Shown: one piece after another, positions 35,446-46,112 of the stretch
Layout of the letters: every line of letters begins with the position of its first letter
Numbering within the stretch: position 1 is the stretch's first letter
Source: Acephala macrosclerotiorum
Taxonomy: Eukaryota; Ascomycota; Leotiomycetes; Helotiales; Mollisiaceae
DNA: 64,000 nucleotides
NCBI GenBank assembly: GCA_014904845.1
Contig: MU119277.1
Coordinates: forward strand, 1 to 64,000
Direction of reading: 5' to 3'
Position numbers and translations under genes: made by a program
The notes under the pieces: model-generated
The model's input: only the letters and a program-made list of their open reading frames with translations
The model's database searches: none
What the model was told of the DNA's origin: nothing

Positions 35446-36360
35446 CTAATTAGATAAAGAGGAGGCTTGATAGTGCTCACACTCTCTGGACAGAGCAGCG
35501 GTATAGGTTTCATTATTGGCAGGCTCCTCCTCTTTGCCGCTGGTATCGCTCCCATCTTCTTCCCCGGACTTGCTCGGCAACGGTACGGCTGTCATGCCAG
35601 CTCCTAATGCTATGACGTAGCGATGCTTGTTGACCATAAAGCCTTCGAATACTGGGGGACATTCGGAGGGTAAGCCATATTCGCTAGCGAAACTGAGCAT
35701 CGGGAGCAATTCATTGAGGAGCTGGATGCGGTTGGACTTGTCGTGGAAATACACCCAACTGCCTCCCCACTCGTCGATGTTATCATTGAACCACCACTCA
35801 GCTCTTCGCGAAATGAAAAGTTCTTCGAGGCCTTTCAGTGATTTGATTGATCTTCGCAAGTTATTCTTGAAACCGACTTCGTTGACCACGCTATCACCGA
35901 CAACGTCCCACAAAGATATGTCGAAGGCAAGGTATCGCAGCTTCGCGGCCTCATTGTCCGTCAGGCTATTGAACGACCAGGGAAGAGCTTTGCCCATATC
36001 ATGGTTGGTGTATAAGGTGTCGAGGCGAAAATTGAATCTAGTCCTTGGGACATACCATCGCGATCCGAAGCATAGCTCGTAGCTTGGCAGTACTGCTTGC
36101 CTCGAGTCCTGGTTGACCTCTAGAGCGGCAGGTGTCCTGACTCGTATGTGGAACCCGTCCTTGCTGTATAGTAATACCTGATTATCATCATAACAACCCA
36201 TGTAGTTCCATGGGCCGCAGTCGAATAGCAACTCAACAACTCGGGGTTCAAGAGTAAGCTTCTAGACCATCCGCCTAATTTCGATAGGGAGCCGTAGAAA
36301 GCATAAGAATGCCCGTAGAGGTCCGAGTGATTGAGAGGATGAGGGATCTTGAGATTCCAT
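35446..36360 (-). pseudogene. 2EXR-domain gene, copy 1, with in-frame stop
   Basis: A continuous frame from Met at 36360 to 35446 (304 codons) is interrupted only by TAG at 36262-36264. It reads FLRLPIEIRRMV, stop, then KLTLEPRVVELLFDCGPW. The neighbouring copy has LPKEMRRLIWNKTFEPRVVE, so the stop replaces a Trp (TGG to TAG). On the plus strand this is CCA to CTA, a CpA to TpA change of RIP type. Downstream parts RTPAALEVNQDSRQAVLPSY, RFNFRLDTLYTN and IKSLKGLEELFIS are normal for the family. The break is one base; a sequencing error or readthrough cannot be excluded. 2EXR proteins are an expanded fungal family without assigned function. Confidence 0.8.
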
Positions 36361-36890
36361 GGTGTCGTTGCTTTCTGCGATGGGTTGTCTTGACAAGAAT
36401 CGATGTTGTGGAGGGATTGATTTCGACGTCTGGTCACGCCGTTGAAGTTGGAAGGTGAAGAGGTCGAAGGCCGAGGCGAGGTGGATCTTCATCGCGTCAA
36501 CACGTGCGCGTTGGCGCTAAACTTCTCAGCCGGGAAGGAGCCCCTCCCCCAAGACACGCATCATCGCATCCCCGAAGCTCAAGAACCAGAGTCAGTTTGC
36601 CTTGGGAAGTACCTAGAGTGTGACAGCTTACTTTTAAAGTTTGGCACATTGTCTTGAGGACGAAGGGACTTTAGCTGAGAACTTGCTACACGGTTCTAGG
36701 AGTACACGCCGAGGAGGGAGTACTCGCTCAAGCGAGGTCTTTCCGGTGTCATGTTGCTATTGAAATTGACTCCATCGCCCTTTCCACTCTTGCCGTCACC
36801 ACCGTCGTCCGCATTCCAACCTCTCAACCTCATGAGAATTTCCTTGCCTCACCCCCTAGGCGAAGGGCTTCATCGCTTTCAATCCCCACT
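36361..36890. other. Intergenic between 2EXR copies
   Basis: Upstream region of copy 1 and 3' flank of copy 2. No further gene seen. Confidence 0.5.
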
Positions 36891-37772
36891 TCAATCTTCA
36901 TCGCTCGAGACGAGGTTCCTATCGAGGAGCTCCTGGGGTACTCTGTCCGGGCCAAGAGGGATGTATTTCTGACACTCGCGCCACCCCAAGACAGAACGAA
37001 TACATTTGACGTTCCAGTCCTTGATCTCATCAGGCACAAACTCATCGCCAGGAAACTCGAATCCCTCGAGGTTCTCAAATTCTGGTGGCGTAGTACGCAA
37101 GAGTCGCAGGTCGATGGTCAGTTCATCCTCCACATCCCAGCTCCCTGCCCCGTCGACAACGAAGCATTCATCCACTGGTTGAACGATCAGGAATTCTTCT
37201 AGACCCTTCAGTGACTCAACTGATCTTCGAAAGGCTTCCAGGAAACCTGGCAGATCATTGAGACTTTCGGGGTGACTGGGACGAGTTCCCTCAGTTCTAA
37301 ATGCCGAAATGTTCACCGACAAGGAGCCGACTTGAGAGACCTCTTCGGCGTTGAGAATGCTGAAAAACAATGGTAGATAGCGATAGAGAACCTCATTTAC
37401 ATGCAGAGTATCGAGCTCAAAGTTGAATCGTGTCATGGGTGGGAACCAGATAGATCCGAAGCAGAGTTTATACGCTGCTAGAGCTTCTTCTCTCGATTCG
37501 TGGCAGACCTCAAGTGCGGCTGGGGTCTTAGTACAAGACCAGAAGCCTTGCTGACTATGAAGGCGCACTCTCAGATCGCGAAACAATTCCGAATCTGCAT
37601 CGCCGAGCACCCCTGTATCGCCGAAGAGTACATCCGCATCGCCGAAGAGTACTTCTACAACTCGAGGCTCAAAAGTTTTGTTCCAAATCAGCCTCCTCAT
37701 CTCCTTAGGAAGTCTAGGAAAGCATGTGAATGTGTCAAGGGGAGTCTCTCGAGTAGCATAGTTCTGAGTCAT
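36891..37772 (-). CDS. 2EXR-domain protein, copy 2 (intact)
   Basis: A single-exon gene of 293 residues. The 2EXR start FPRLPKEMRRLIWNKTFEPR is at residues 18-37, followed by TPAALEVCHESREEALAAYK, LCFGSIWFPPMTRFNFELDT and a C-terminal region with VESLKGLEEFLIVQP. Family members are cytosolic or nuclear fungal proteins, often in lineage-specific expansions; the role is unknown. A short internal repeat (VLFGDADVLFGDTGVLGDAD, residues 41-60) comes from a roughly 21-nt duplication (GCCGAAGAGTAC twice near 37620-37650). It is flanked on both sides by decayed paralogues on the same strand and is the only intact member of the array. Confidence 0.85.
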   Translation of the reverse strand: MTQNYATRETPLDTFTCFPRLPKEMRRLIWNKTFEPRVVEVLFGDADVLFGDTGVLGDADSELFRDLRVRLHSQQGFWSCTKTPAALEVCHESREEALAAYKLCFGSIWFPPMTRFNFELDTLHVNEVLYRYLPLFFSILNAEEVSQVGSLSVNISAFRTEGTRPSHPESLNDLPGFLEAFRRSVESLKGLEEFLIVQPVDECFVVDGAGSWDVEDELTIDLRLLRTTPPEFENLEGFEFPGDEFVPDEIKDWNVKCIRSVLGWRECQKYIPLGPDRVPQELLDRNLVSSDED

Positions 37773-38204
37773 CGTTGTGAAAAATTCTGAATGTTCCTGG
37801 TAATGCGGGGTTTTGGAGGTGAAGCAAAGGGATTATGTGAGGTTGAAAATGTTTCCATAAATGGTTGTCCTGCCGACACAATGAGGCTGAATGTAAACAC
37901 AGAGCAAGCGATTGAGGCTCACTTATCGTTGCAAGAACTCTACCCAAAAGCTAAATCAAGGAGGAACGACCGCAAATCTTTCTTTGCTATTGCTGTCTAC
38001 CTAGGTAAAAAGTACGTACAAGAGGTATGGGCTACCAGATACAAGCTACCAGTGCAGAGTTGGATATGACTGCATTGATCCTGGTTCTCCTTCACCTTTT
38101 CTCTGATCACTGTCGCCGGCTTTGCAGCCTAGCCCGAAGCCTTCCCCACCCAACCTCCTTGTTTAGTTCTCGTCTCTTGCCGGGTTCTAATCGTCTGAAT
38201 CCAC

Positions 38205-39635
38205 TCCTCCAGGGAAGAATATTATATTTTCTGGCCAATTCAAAACAGGCGGCGGCCTTTTAACATTCCAATTCCAATTTCGAAGTTCTGAAGGAATATC
38301 GTCGTCGGGAGGGAACTGAAACTCTGCGATATCCTCGAATTCCCATAGTATCTTGTCCAAGAGTCAATTTTTAACGGACAGCGTATCATCTTGTCTCTAG
38401 TCCCCTCCCCAGTGGCAATTGTTGAGATAAACACAGAGAGGCATCGCATGAGCGATCAAACATTTTTCCAAATTTTTCAATGTTCGAGCGAGCGTTGAAA
38501 GGTTGCGAAATAGGTAGCTCTGTCGATGCTGTGAGGAGGCTCTAGCATAGCAACACCCAGCGCCACGTATCGTATGCTGGCCGCCTCCTTTTCGGTGAGG
38601 GTGCTGAAGAAGAGAGGGAGCAACTTTGAAATCTTGTTGCCGATGTATATAGTGTCGAGTTCAAAGTTAAATGGAGTCGATGCAGGTAGCTAGGCAGATC
38701 TGAAGCAAAGGGGGTATGACTTCATAGCTACTCATCGTGGCTCTTGACATATTTCAAACGCTACCCCTACGAAAGCATGCTCCAGACTTTTATATAAAAA
38801 ACAGGTGAGAGCACAGACAGCTGAAGAAGCCTTCTGATTAGGTGCTCTCATTTGCGACTGGGTTTGCCAAGGAATGGGCGCCAGGGGGCTAAAGCTCGAG
38901 CGAGCAGCAGCAAGTCTACTCTCATTTCTACAAAGGCCTTTCTTTTCGGGCTTCCCTTTATACTTATGGCTGCCTGCCTACTTATCTGCCCGCACACACA
39001 ATGCTTGCGCATAAAGCCTTGCCTAAATCGAGCTTTTGATTTTAAAATAATTCTTTTTATCCTCATTATTTTAACGTTGATATTCAAGAAAATAGACTTG
39101 AAAACACGTTTAATGCACGTTTAGCAACTTTTCTTTAAGCAGCCTAAAGCATTCCGAAAAACAAGGGCCCTTATAAGTGCTCAGAATCTCCTCGGGTAGT
39201 ATTAACCCTTATTTTCAACCTTTGCAAAAGCATACGGAGGCTTATTTACCCTTATTTATGCAGTCTTAAAACCCTTGTGATATGCTATAGGGCTTAAAGT
39301 GGATATTTTCAAGTTTTATAGTTATTTCTCCAAAAATTTGCATGAAAAGTCTAGAGTGTTGCTTTCGTAGAATAAGGTTACCGGAGCCTTGGTCTTTGTG
39401 TGGAAACTTCGCTGGCTGTGCATGTTTACTTTTGGGCTTGGGGAATATGGGCCATCGCCTTGCTCGTCATCAAAGTCTACCCCCGCAGCTCTAGGTTCGA
39501 ATGTAGTCTTCCAAATCATCCTCCGGAGTTCCACTGGCAGCTTCAGAAATTAATTTAGTGAATTTGGAAAGATATGAGTCTGGAATAGGATCGTTCTAAG
39601 CCACCACGCAGTTCCGAGTCATGGTATTCATTTTA
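38205..39635 (-). pseudogene. 2EXR-domain gene, copy 3, decayed and split by an insertion
   Basis: Parts in order on the minus strand: MTRNC near 39620, FLKLPVELRRMIWKTTFEP (39530-39475), SFHTKTKAPV up to about 39382, then after the inserted element AFEICQEPR (38760-38735), PFNFELDTIYIGNKISKLLP, EKEAASIRYVALGVAMLEPP, FQRSLEH, and WEFEDIAEFQFPPDDDIPSE near 38300. Several stops and frame changes occur, among them TAG in place of the Trp of IWFP (again C to T at CpA on the plus strand). Minus the 614-bp element the remains span about 820 bp, close to the 882 bp of copy 2. Confidence 0.8.
38765..39378. mobile_element. MITE-like inverted-repeat element, 614 bp
   Basis: The left end CCCTACGAAAGCATGCTCCA and the complement of the right end ACCTTATTCTACGAAAGCAA share CTACGAAAGCA and then an ACTCTAGACTTTT / GCTCCAGACTTTT block, about 30 bp of terminal inverted repeat. 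TAC occurs on both flanks (38762-38764 and 39379-39381). Removing the element and one TAC rejoins KAPV to AFEIC in frame, matching KTPAALEVC in the intact paralogue. It has no coding frame of note, so it would be non-autonomous. The 3-bp duplication suits PIF/Harbinger-type elements, though TAC is not their usual TWA. Confidence 0.7.
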
Positions 39636-39660
39636 GTCGATGTCGAAAAGCTCGCACCAG

Positions 39661-40050
39661 TGTTATCGGGGCCCAGGGTCGTGAGAAGTCGTCGTAAAAG
39701 TAGAGGTTACCTCGTTAAGGTTAGGAATCGAGGTTTAATCCCACGCAAGTAGAGCGTACCACGCTAGACTTAATGCTACCTAGCGCAAAGCAAGTGACTT
39801 TGCGCTGATATGGAATCGGAGGAGGGCCTGAATTTTGAGTGCAGAGGCAGATAGGAGGTCCTCACGGTAGTCCAATCGATAATTCAGAGAGAAGTAGTTA
39901 AAGGGAGCTCCCGAAAAGTATTTGTGATTGTCTCAGTCATGATCTCTAAGAAAGTGCTGCTGCCGAGTATATAAACCCTTTAGCGGTGCACTAAACCTAG
40001 TATGGACAAGCCACGCTTTCACGTGACAGCGCTCAAGCACGACTCCGACA
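39661..40050 (+). mobile_element. Possible solo LTR
   Basis: It begins TGTTATCGGGGCCCAGGGTC, has a TATA-like GAGTATATAAACCC at about 39967, and could end ...CCGACA near 40050, giving TG...CA ends. I found no matching 5-bp flanking duplication and no primer-binding site, so the right end and the call are tentative. Confidence 0.3.
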
Positions 40051-40718
40051 TTATTTCCTTGTTCCATAAAAGTGTCTCTTTTCATGTCACCGTTCTACGA
40101 ATCATCCATTGCGCTGCAGGACTTTCTCACAGACGCTCGTGGGGTGTCTAGAATATCTTACACGCGAGTACCCCGCATATGTGCGCCACAAGTGTCGTTG
40201 CACAGGTCCTGAAGCATTGCTCGAATTGAGGCCTATCAAGTCATTCTTGATAAGATTTCCTCGGGACTGGCAGGTAACACCGACTGTTGGTAGCTAAAGA
40301 GGGGCCTTCCAACACTAATTCAGGTGTCAAAAGGAGTTGCTGCCGCTCAAAACGAGCATCTCTCGTTAAGTTTTCATATTATATTAGACCTCAAGCCCTG
40401 GTTCTCAACAGATATGTTGCATTCTCTTAGATTGCGTCGTCTCCCAAGGTACAAATCATCACCAGTTCATCTGCACTGAGGATAGACCTTCATGTTTTAC
40501 TCTCAATCAATCGAGGAATTTCACAAGATCTCGTCAAGCAGGGTAAGCCACATCCGGAAAGCCACAGCCCACGTGCTTGCTTGACCCAATCATTCCTCAC
40601 TAGCGACATATCACCAAGACATCAGGAAATAATGATCCCTAGAATCTTTCTACAAAACATGCCACCGCCCACATAGGATTTTATCCTAGCACCTCTGAAG
40701 TGTTGCGCATCGACCAAT
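40051..40718. other. Intergenic, no gene seen
   Basis: Upstream region of the chromate-type transporter. Short open frames only. Confidence 0.5.
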
Positions 40719-42416
40719 ATGGCGATTTCCTCGAGATGGAGTCTGAGTCGCGCTGTGAAGCAGGTTTGGGATGTGCTGGAGCAGGGCTGGTATTTGGGCT
40801 TCACGGCATTTGGAGGTCCGCCTGTTCATTTCAAGATTGTGAGTTCTCGCTTTTTGAAGCTGATCAGGAAAGTGAGGCTGGGGCCGCATGAGGGTTGAGA
40901 GTGAAAGTGAACGGATCACGTGCTAACAAATAACAGTTCCATGATAAGTATGTCACAAAATTGGGATGGGTTGATGAGCAAATGGTGAGTGATCCTCGAA
41001 ACAGATAGTTGACTTGGGAGTTTGGGCTGAGAAATAGTAGTATCAAGAGCTTTTTGCTGTTTGTCAGGCGTTCTCTGGACCTGGCAGCACCAAAATGTAT
41101 TATTGTCTGAATCTGATCCATTTCGGCTTCCTTCCCGCTGTTTTGGCTTTGATTATCTGGACGTAAGCTAAGCTCTCCAGCCATTCGAGTAGTCACTTAC
41201 ACTTCTCAGACTACCTGGTGCTCTTGGTATGTACGGCTTCGCAGTCGGCGTCTCTCATATCGGCGAAAGTCTTCCCCGTCAAGCCTACGCTCTTCTCTCT
41301 GGGCTGAATGCAGCAGTCGTTGGCATTATCGCACTTGCCGCAGTTCAGCTAGCCCAGAAAGCAATTACGGATAAGATTACCAGAATCCTTGTCTTTCTTG
41401 GAGCATGCGCAGGGCTTCTGTACAATGCTCTGTGGTACTTTCCGTTGCTCATGTTCCTTGCTGGTTGCGCATCAGTCACCTTTGACTATCGGGTTCTACA
41501 TCCCGCAGTGAAGTGGGTTGTGGGCCTTTGGAGAAAGAAGAAGCAGACAAGCCCGGAAGACCAAGGTCTTGAGCTACCAACTAGCCAATCTGGAGACAAC
41601 TGTCAATCTTCAGCTGCTGCACCAGCCCCTAAGTCCAATTCGTCTATCACGAAACGCAGCAAGGAGCAAACCTCAACTCCCGTCGCCGAGTCCTCAGAAG
41701 AAGCACCCGAGCCTCGCATCATTCCGGCCGCACGCACACTCAATATCTCCTGGCAGTTCGGGACCTTCGTCCTTGTTGCCTTCCTTCTGGTCTTCGTCGC
41801 TATCATGGTCCTCCGCGGCACCCTGCCCAATAAACCCCTCCTCTTTAGCCTATTCTCCAACATGTTCCTCGCAGGAACGATCATTTTTGGAGGCGGGCCT
41901 GTCGTCATTCCTCTGCTGCGAGAATATGTCGTGGCGGAAGGATGGGTCTCCCCGAGAGATTTCTTGCTGGGTCTTGCTATTATCCAAGCTTTCCCAGGAC
42001 CGAATTTCAATTTTGCAGTCTATTTGGGGGGACTGACAGCCGTGTTCGGTGGGTACAACGCTGCTGCCGGAGCCGTCTTGGGGTATCTTGGAATCTTCTT
42101 GCCGGGAATCATCACTGTCCATGGCACAATGGGCATATGGAGTGCGATTCGTGGGAAGCGATGGGTCAAGAGTGCTTTGAGAGGCATCAATGCTGCTGCG
42201 GTAGGCTTGATCTACACTGCAGTCTACAGATTGTGGCAAATTGGATATGTGGACCAGGGGTTCGAGGCAGGGAAGAGTCTCGGAGACGATCCTTGGTGGG
42301 TCGTTGTTGCAGTCACAAGCTACGTAGGAGGGATGTGGTTCAACGTCAATGCACCAGTTGCGATTTTATTAGGAGCGACGATGGGTTTGATCAGATATGG
42401 TGTGGTAGTTCATTGA
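40719..42416 (+). CDS. Chromate ion transporter (CHR) family protein
   Basis: Four exons (40719-40838, 40937-40984, 41041-41162, 41210-42416) give 498 residues. The CHR family is a duplicated membrane protein and both halves are seen: GWYLGFTAFGGPPVHFKI with AFSGPGSTKMYYCLNLIHFG in the first, and NMFLAGTIIFGGGPVVIPLL with IIQAFPGPNFNFAVYLGG in the second. Each half carries the FGGP and PGP-type loops. A polar region of about 80 residues joins them. Bacterial relatives export chromate; fungal ones are mostly inferred and may move sulfate or other oxyanions. Hydrophobic segments are consistent with about ten or more membrane helices. Exon 1 starts at the first Met before FTAFGG. Neighbours give no pathway clue. 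Confidence 0.92.
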
Positions 42417-42483
42417 ATGTCGAATCTGCTGCCAGTTGAATCTCTCCAGTCCAGCTGGACAGACATTCTCCCAAGCATTCGTC

Positions 42484-42573
42484 GTACTCTAGAATACATA
42501 CATGCTCTCCCCGTTCCGCCGCCCGTGTTCTCTCAAGCTCCCCGAGTACTCTACAATACATACATGCTCTCCC
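42484..42573. repeat. 28-bp direct repeat, 62 bp apart
   Basis: GTACTCTAGAATACATACAT (42484) recurs as GTACTCTACAATACATACAT (42546), both followed by GCTCTCCC: one mismatch in 28. It lies between the transporter's end and the stop of the next, opposite-strand gene. Confidence 0.85.
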
Positions 42574-43385
42574 GCTCCTCGTACGGCCACCAGATCATGC
42601 TCGAACACTCATGCTTATCCTGCGAGGTAACACCCATGGCTGGAAGGAAAGTCAGTCTCGAAACCCGATTTCGTCTCGCCTGTCTCTTCGCTTCCAACAT
42701 CTTTCCGCACCACCTCTTCTCCTTCCTCTTCTTATCCTCCCACTTTCGGACGGTTTGAATGCCCGGATGGACCTTCTTTGGCACCGTAGTAGCAGCGGAC
42801 TTGGTGGTGGACGAACCCTTGCCAGCGGGAGGCCATTCGCGGAGAGTGTTGATCCTGATATCGACAAATGCCTTCCTGTCGGTGCGGTCGTGGACTTCGT
42901 AGGATCTTCGGAAGATGGGGTTAGATTTGGAGGAGCCCGAGCCTTGGTACAAACGCAGAGATTTTCCGCTGGTGGACATGACGATAAAGTACGTGTGGGA
43001 GGACTTGACGTGTGGGTTCGTGATCATCTAGAACGGTCAATTGATGAGTACGGATATTTTTGGAAGGAGAATGTGTTACTTTTTGGTGAGACTTGCACAA
43101 GAACCACTTGACCTTGGAATGTTCGTTGAAGTGGAATTCGTCGAAGGTCTTGAAGGTGTTCCAGAACATGTGGGTTGCGATGCTATAGTAGTCGGCGGCG
43201 ATCTTGGCGGGAGATTCGTCGCGGTTCTCGTGCTTCTTTCGGTTCTTGAGGAGCTTGAGGATGTGGGTGATGTGGTAGGCCTTCTCAATCTCATCGGTGG
43301 TCAGTCCCATCTCTCGGATGAGGACCTTTCGGTCCGGCCAGGTAGCCTCATCTAGGTGTGAAGAAGGAATGGTTGAGTGAGACAT
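42551..43385 (-). CDS. Conserved-looking hypothetical protein, basic C-terminus
   Basis: Two exons (43385-43080 and 43027-42551) join CKSHQK to MITNPHVKSSHTYFIV in frame and give 260 residues. I do not recognise the family. The N-terminal part (MGLTTDEIEKAYHITHILKL, then AADYYSIATHMFWNTFKTFD) is helical. The middle (YFIVMSTSGKSLRLYQGS, then DRKAFVDIRINTLREWPP) looks like beta structure. The C-terminus is strongly basic (KKRKEKRWCGKMLEAKRQARRNR region), a possible nuclear or nucleolar signal or RNA-binding tail. The last 25 or so residues run through the direct repeat and may not be conserved. No signal peptide. Confidence 0.6.
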
Positions 43386-44671
43386 CTTGATAGTGGTAGA
43401 AGGAGGAGAATAGTGAGATGAGAAGACAGTTGAAGAGGATTCTTGAGAGTGGAAGAGATTTGGTAGTGGTCCGAGAAGTTGGTAGTGGTGTAGATGTCGG
43501 AAAGTTGACGATGCTTGGGAAGAAGAAAGGAAGTTGAACGCGATGGGGGGATTAAATACAAAATCTTGCAGTCGAGTGGAAAATCTTCCTCAAGGCGACA
43601 CAATGTTAAGCTGGAAATGCGACAAGAACAAGCGTTGCTATTGTCAAGACTCGAGATTTTTGGTGCATTTAGGGGCACAATGCTAAGCGAGAAGTGAATT
43701 GGTTTTTGTAAATTTTGGATGTCGAAGCAAACACAATGTTAAGGAGAAAGAGCACAGCAAAATTCAGAATGCCTAATTTAGAATTGTTACATGCTGTGGG
43801 AAGAGAGGAGGCTTTCAAAATACGATGATGAAGTGATCGCGACCATGAGATATCTGGAGCTCGGCGCCTGGCTGCCATCAGCGTGAGAATATTGATGCTT
43901 GTGAGAATTTCTGTACATGAGATTGCTTCAATGAAAGAAGAAGGATATTGGGTAGCATTGATTGAAAGTTTCGAAAGTGTACTCATGGAGATGGAGTACT
44001 ACAGAGAATAACAAGAGAAAAAAGGGAGACGTTTTGCCACACGTGACTCTAACTTTTATTACTTTGGCATGACTTCTTGGTTGGAGGTCCGAACTATATC
44101 TTGTGACCTCTTCAATATTAGACTTTATATTATTCAAATACTGCCTTTATCACCAATACTTTCTCGGGATAAGACGGCACAATGACAGGAAGAAAGTTTG
44201 TCGGTAAGACAAGGTCCCCAGAATTCTTAAGTTCCTCAACTATTACTGACGGCAATTTGTCGCCTCTAACCTCTGAATCGCACTTTCCAATTTCTATCTT
44301 ATTTTATTTTAAAGAGAATGATTGAGCTTAACCAGATTCAAGGCAAAAACATCTGAGGAAGGAACCGCTAAGCGAGTAAATCCAAGAGCATTTCGACGAC
44401 CAAACCAGTTCGCATGTTCAAGAGTAAGAAATGAGAATAAGAAAAGCTACCCATCAACTGATACCAATTGTATATTAAGGTTGCAGAACGCTCAATTCGC
44501 CTCATGTTTCATAGAAGCAGGCAAAAAAGACGATTGCATCCAAGAACATCGCCAGCACCAGCACCAGCACTGCTCAACACGAGTCCCCTCGCCTGTTGAA
44601 CCATGGTTGCATCAATCAATACAAAGGCATTCCCTCTTCTGCTTAACTCATGGCCTATCATACATATCTCC
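43386..44671. other. Intergenic, no gene seen
   Basis: 1.3 kb of ordinary, slightly A/T-rich sequence with short open frames only. The first 150 bp are the probable promoter of the gene at 43385. Confidence 0.5.
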
Positions 44672-45129
44672 TCACGGCGACCATATTGCAAATGGGTTCG
44701 TCGCATTCGCCGGCCTCTCCTGAAGAACATCCCAATGCTCCACAATGCAGCTTCCATTCATATGCAAGATATCCACCCCGGCTGTAGGCAGAACTCCCGT
44801 CTGATCCTGCCGGAAGTGAACCCATCCCGTGCTGTTGTAGAAAGCCGCATGCATAATGGTGAAGTTGATCGAAGGCGTGAGGGCCGTGAAGAAGGTGATG
44901 GCGATGTCTCGTCCAGACAGAGCATAAGGGTTGTGCTAAATGTAGTTGACATCCACAGTACATGGTCGATAAATGCTCCCTTTGCATCTTTATTCAGGTA
45001 AAAATTCGTGGTGAATTCGAAGAAGATTGCCTTCTGAGCTGGCTCGTGGACGGATGTGGAGGGGCAGTAGCTTGCAGCCGAGCCCAGCGACAGCACCGAG
45101 AAGATCGGAAGGAAGATGTTGAGCTTCAT
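44672..45129 (-). pseudogene. Secreted SnoaL-like protein, disrupted
   Basis: From Met at 45129: a signal peptide (MKLNIFLPIFSVLSLGSAAS), then AIFFEFTTNFYLNKDAKGAF and IDHV. After a frame change near 44950 the next frame reads VNYI, TAG, then HNPYALSGRDIAITFFTALT, and continues AAFYNSTGWVHFRQDQTG and IVEHWDVLQERPANATNPFA to a stop at 44672. Homologues have YIQHNP, so TAG likely replaces CAG (C to T at CpA). A 26-nt intron ending in that TAG would repair the frame, but it is far below normal fungal intron length. SnoaL-like proteins have a small cone-shaped NTF2-type fold; the substrate of secreted fungal ones is unknown. Confidence 0.7.
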
Positions 45130-46112
45130 GATGCTGAAGTTCTGTTCCTGCGTCGAGTGTTGCGTTCCTGCAGGAATAGACGGGTGAAGGGTCAAATATA
45201 TGGAGAGGTCAATAGCCGAGATATTATTGAGATGCCGGATGATTCCCGCCCAAATGCATTACCACGACCCTCAAATTGGAGATCTCAATCTAATGAAAAC
45301 ATCCCGCACAAACCAAAATAGGTCTGTCGCCATCGGGAATTTCGTGCGGACATCCGCATATCTACCCCGAAAACTCAGCAAGCAAGATTATGATGCCGAA
45401 GTAAAATCTGACGGGATAAAAGACATTGTGAATTCTGCATAGGCGCCATGCACTACTTGCATCTTTGCCGGCCATCTGAGGTACATACTAGAAGTTAATT
45501 CGATAGGAAAGTGTTGGGAGTGCGGGTGGCAAGTTGGCAGTAAAGATCTCATTGATCCATACGAACACTTCTAAAAAGTCAATTTGATCTGCTGACTTCC
45601 GGTGAAAAGGCATGAGGACGCCAAGAGCAATCACTTGCAGCGCACCGCGAGCTTTTTGATGACAGTATTTCAAGCATCCACGAGGCGCTGAAATAAGCTT
45701 CAGTTGTTTTACAAACAAGGCTAAAGATATCTGAGAGCCAGAGGGAGTTGCAAACGGTCGCACACTTGCAGCTTCATCTGCATAAGCAGGACGGCCTTTG
45801 CAGTTAAAAGATATTAAAGTTAAGATGCACCTGCATCCTGTCTATAGACCATCATTTGCGCCGTATCCATGGTCAAAGTCAAAGATAGCTGCGCGTGACT
45901 GAGACAATTGAATCAAGAAGTGATTCCGAGACTTGTAGCATGTAATCAGGCATTCAACGCAACTGAGTGGCTTATCAACTTTTCATGCCGAGATAAGCCA
46001 AGCAAAGTATTGTCTTCATCTTTGTGAACTTTCTTTAACAAGAGAGCCTGGATTGTTGCAACTCACAACCGTTCGCAGACATGAAAAGCCTGGTGTCCAG
46101 ACTCGTGACCGG
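45130..46112. other. Intergenic, no intact gene seen
   Basis: No recognisable coding sequence. If the GH43 relic once had a 5' half, it is not identifiable here. Confidence 0.5.

Noticed and set aside
36930..36950. GGGGTACTCTGTCCG resembling the cluster element
   Set aside because: The spacing is six, not three, and it lies inside the 2EXR coding sequence. Recorded as background for judging the N6 site at 30361.
38768..39369. TA target duplication (Tc1/mariner type) for the inverted-repeat element
   Set aside because: TA does flank the CGAAAGC core, but only the outer TAC boundaries restore the host gene exactly, so the 3-bp duplication is preferred.
44925..44960. A 26-nt intron that would repair the SnoaL-like gene
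   Set aside because: Shorter than fungal introns normally are; frameshift plus stop is simpler.
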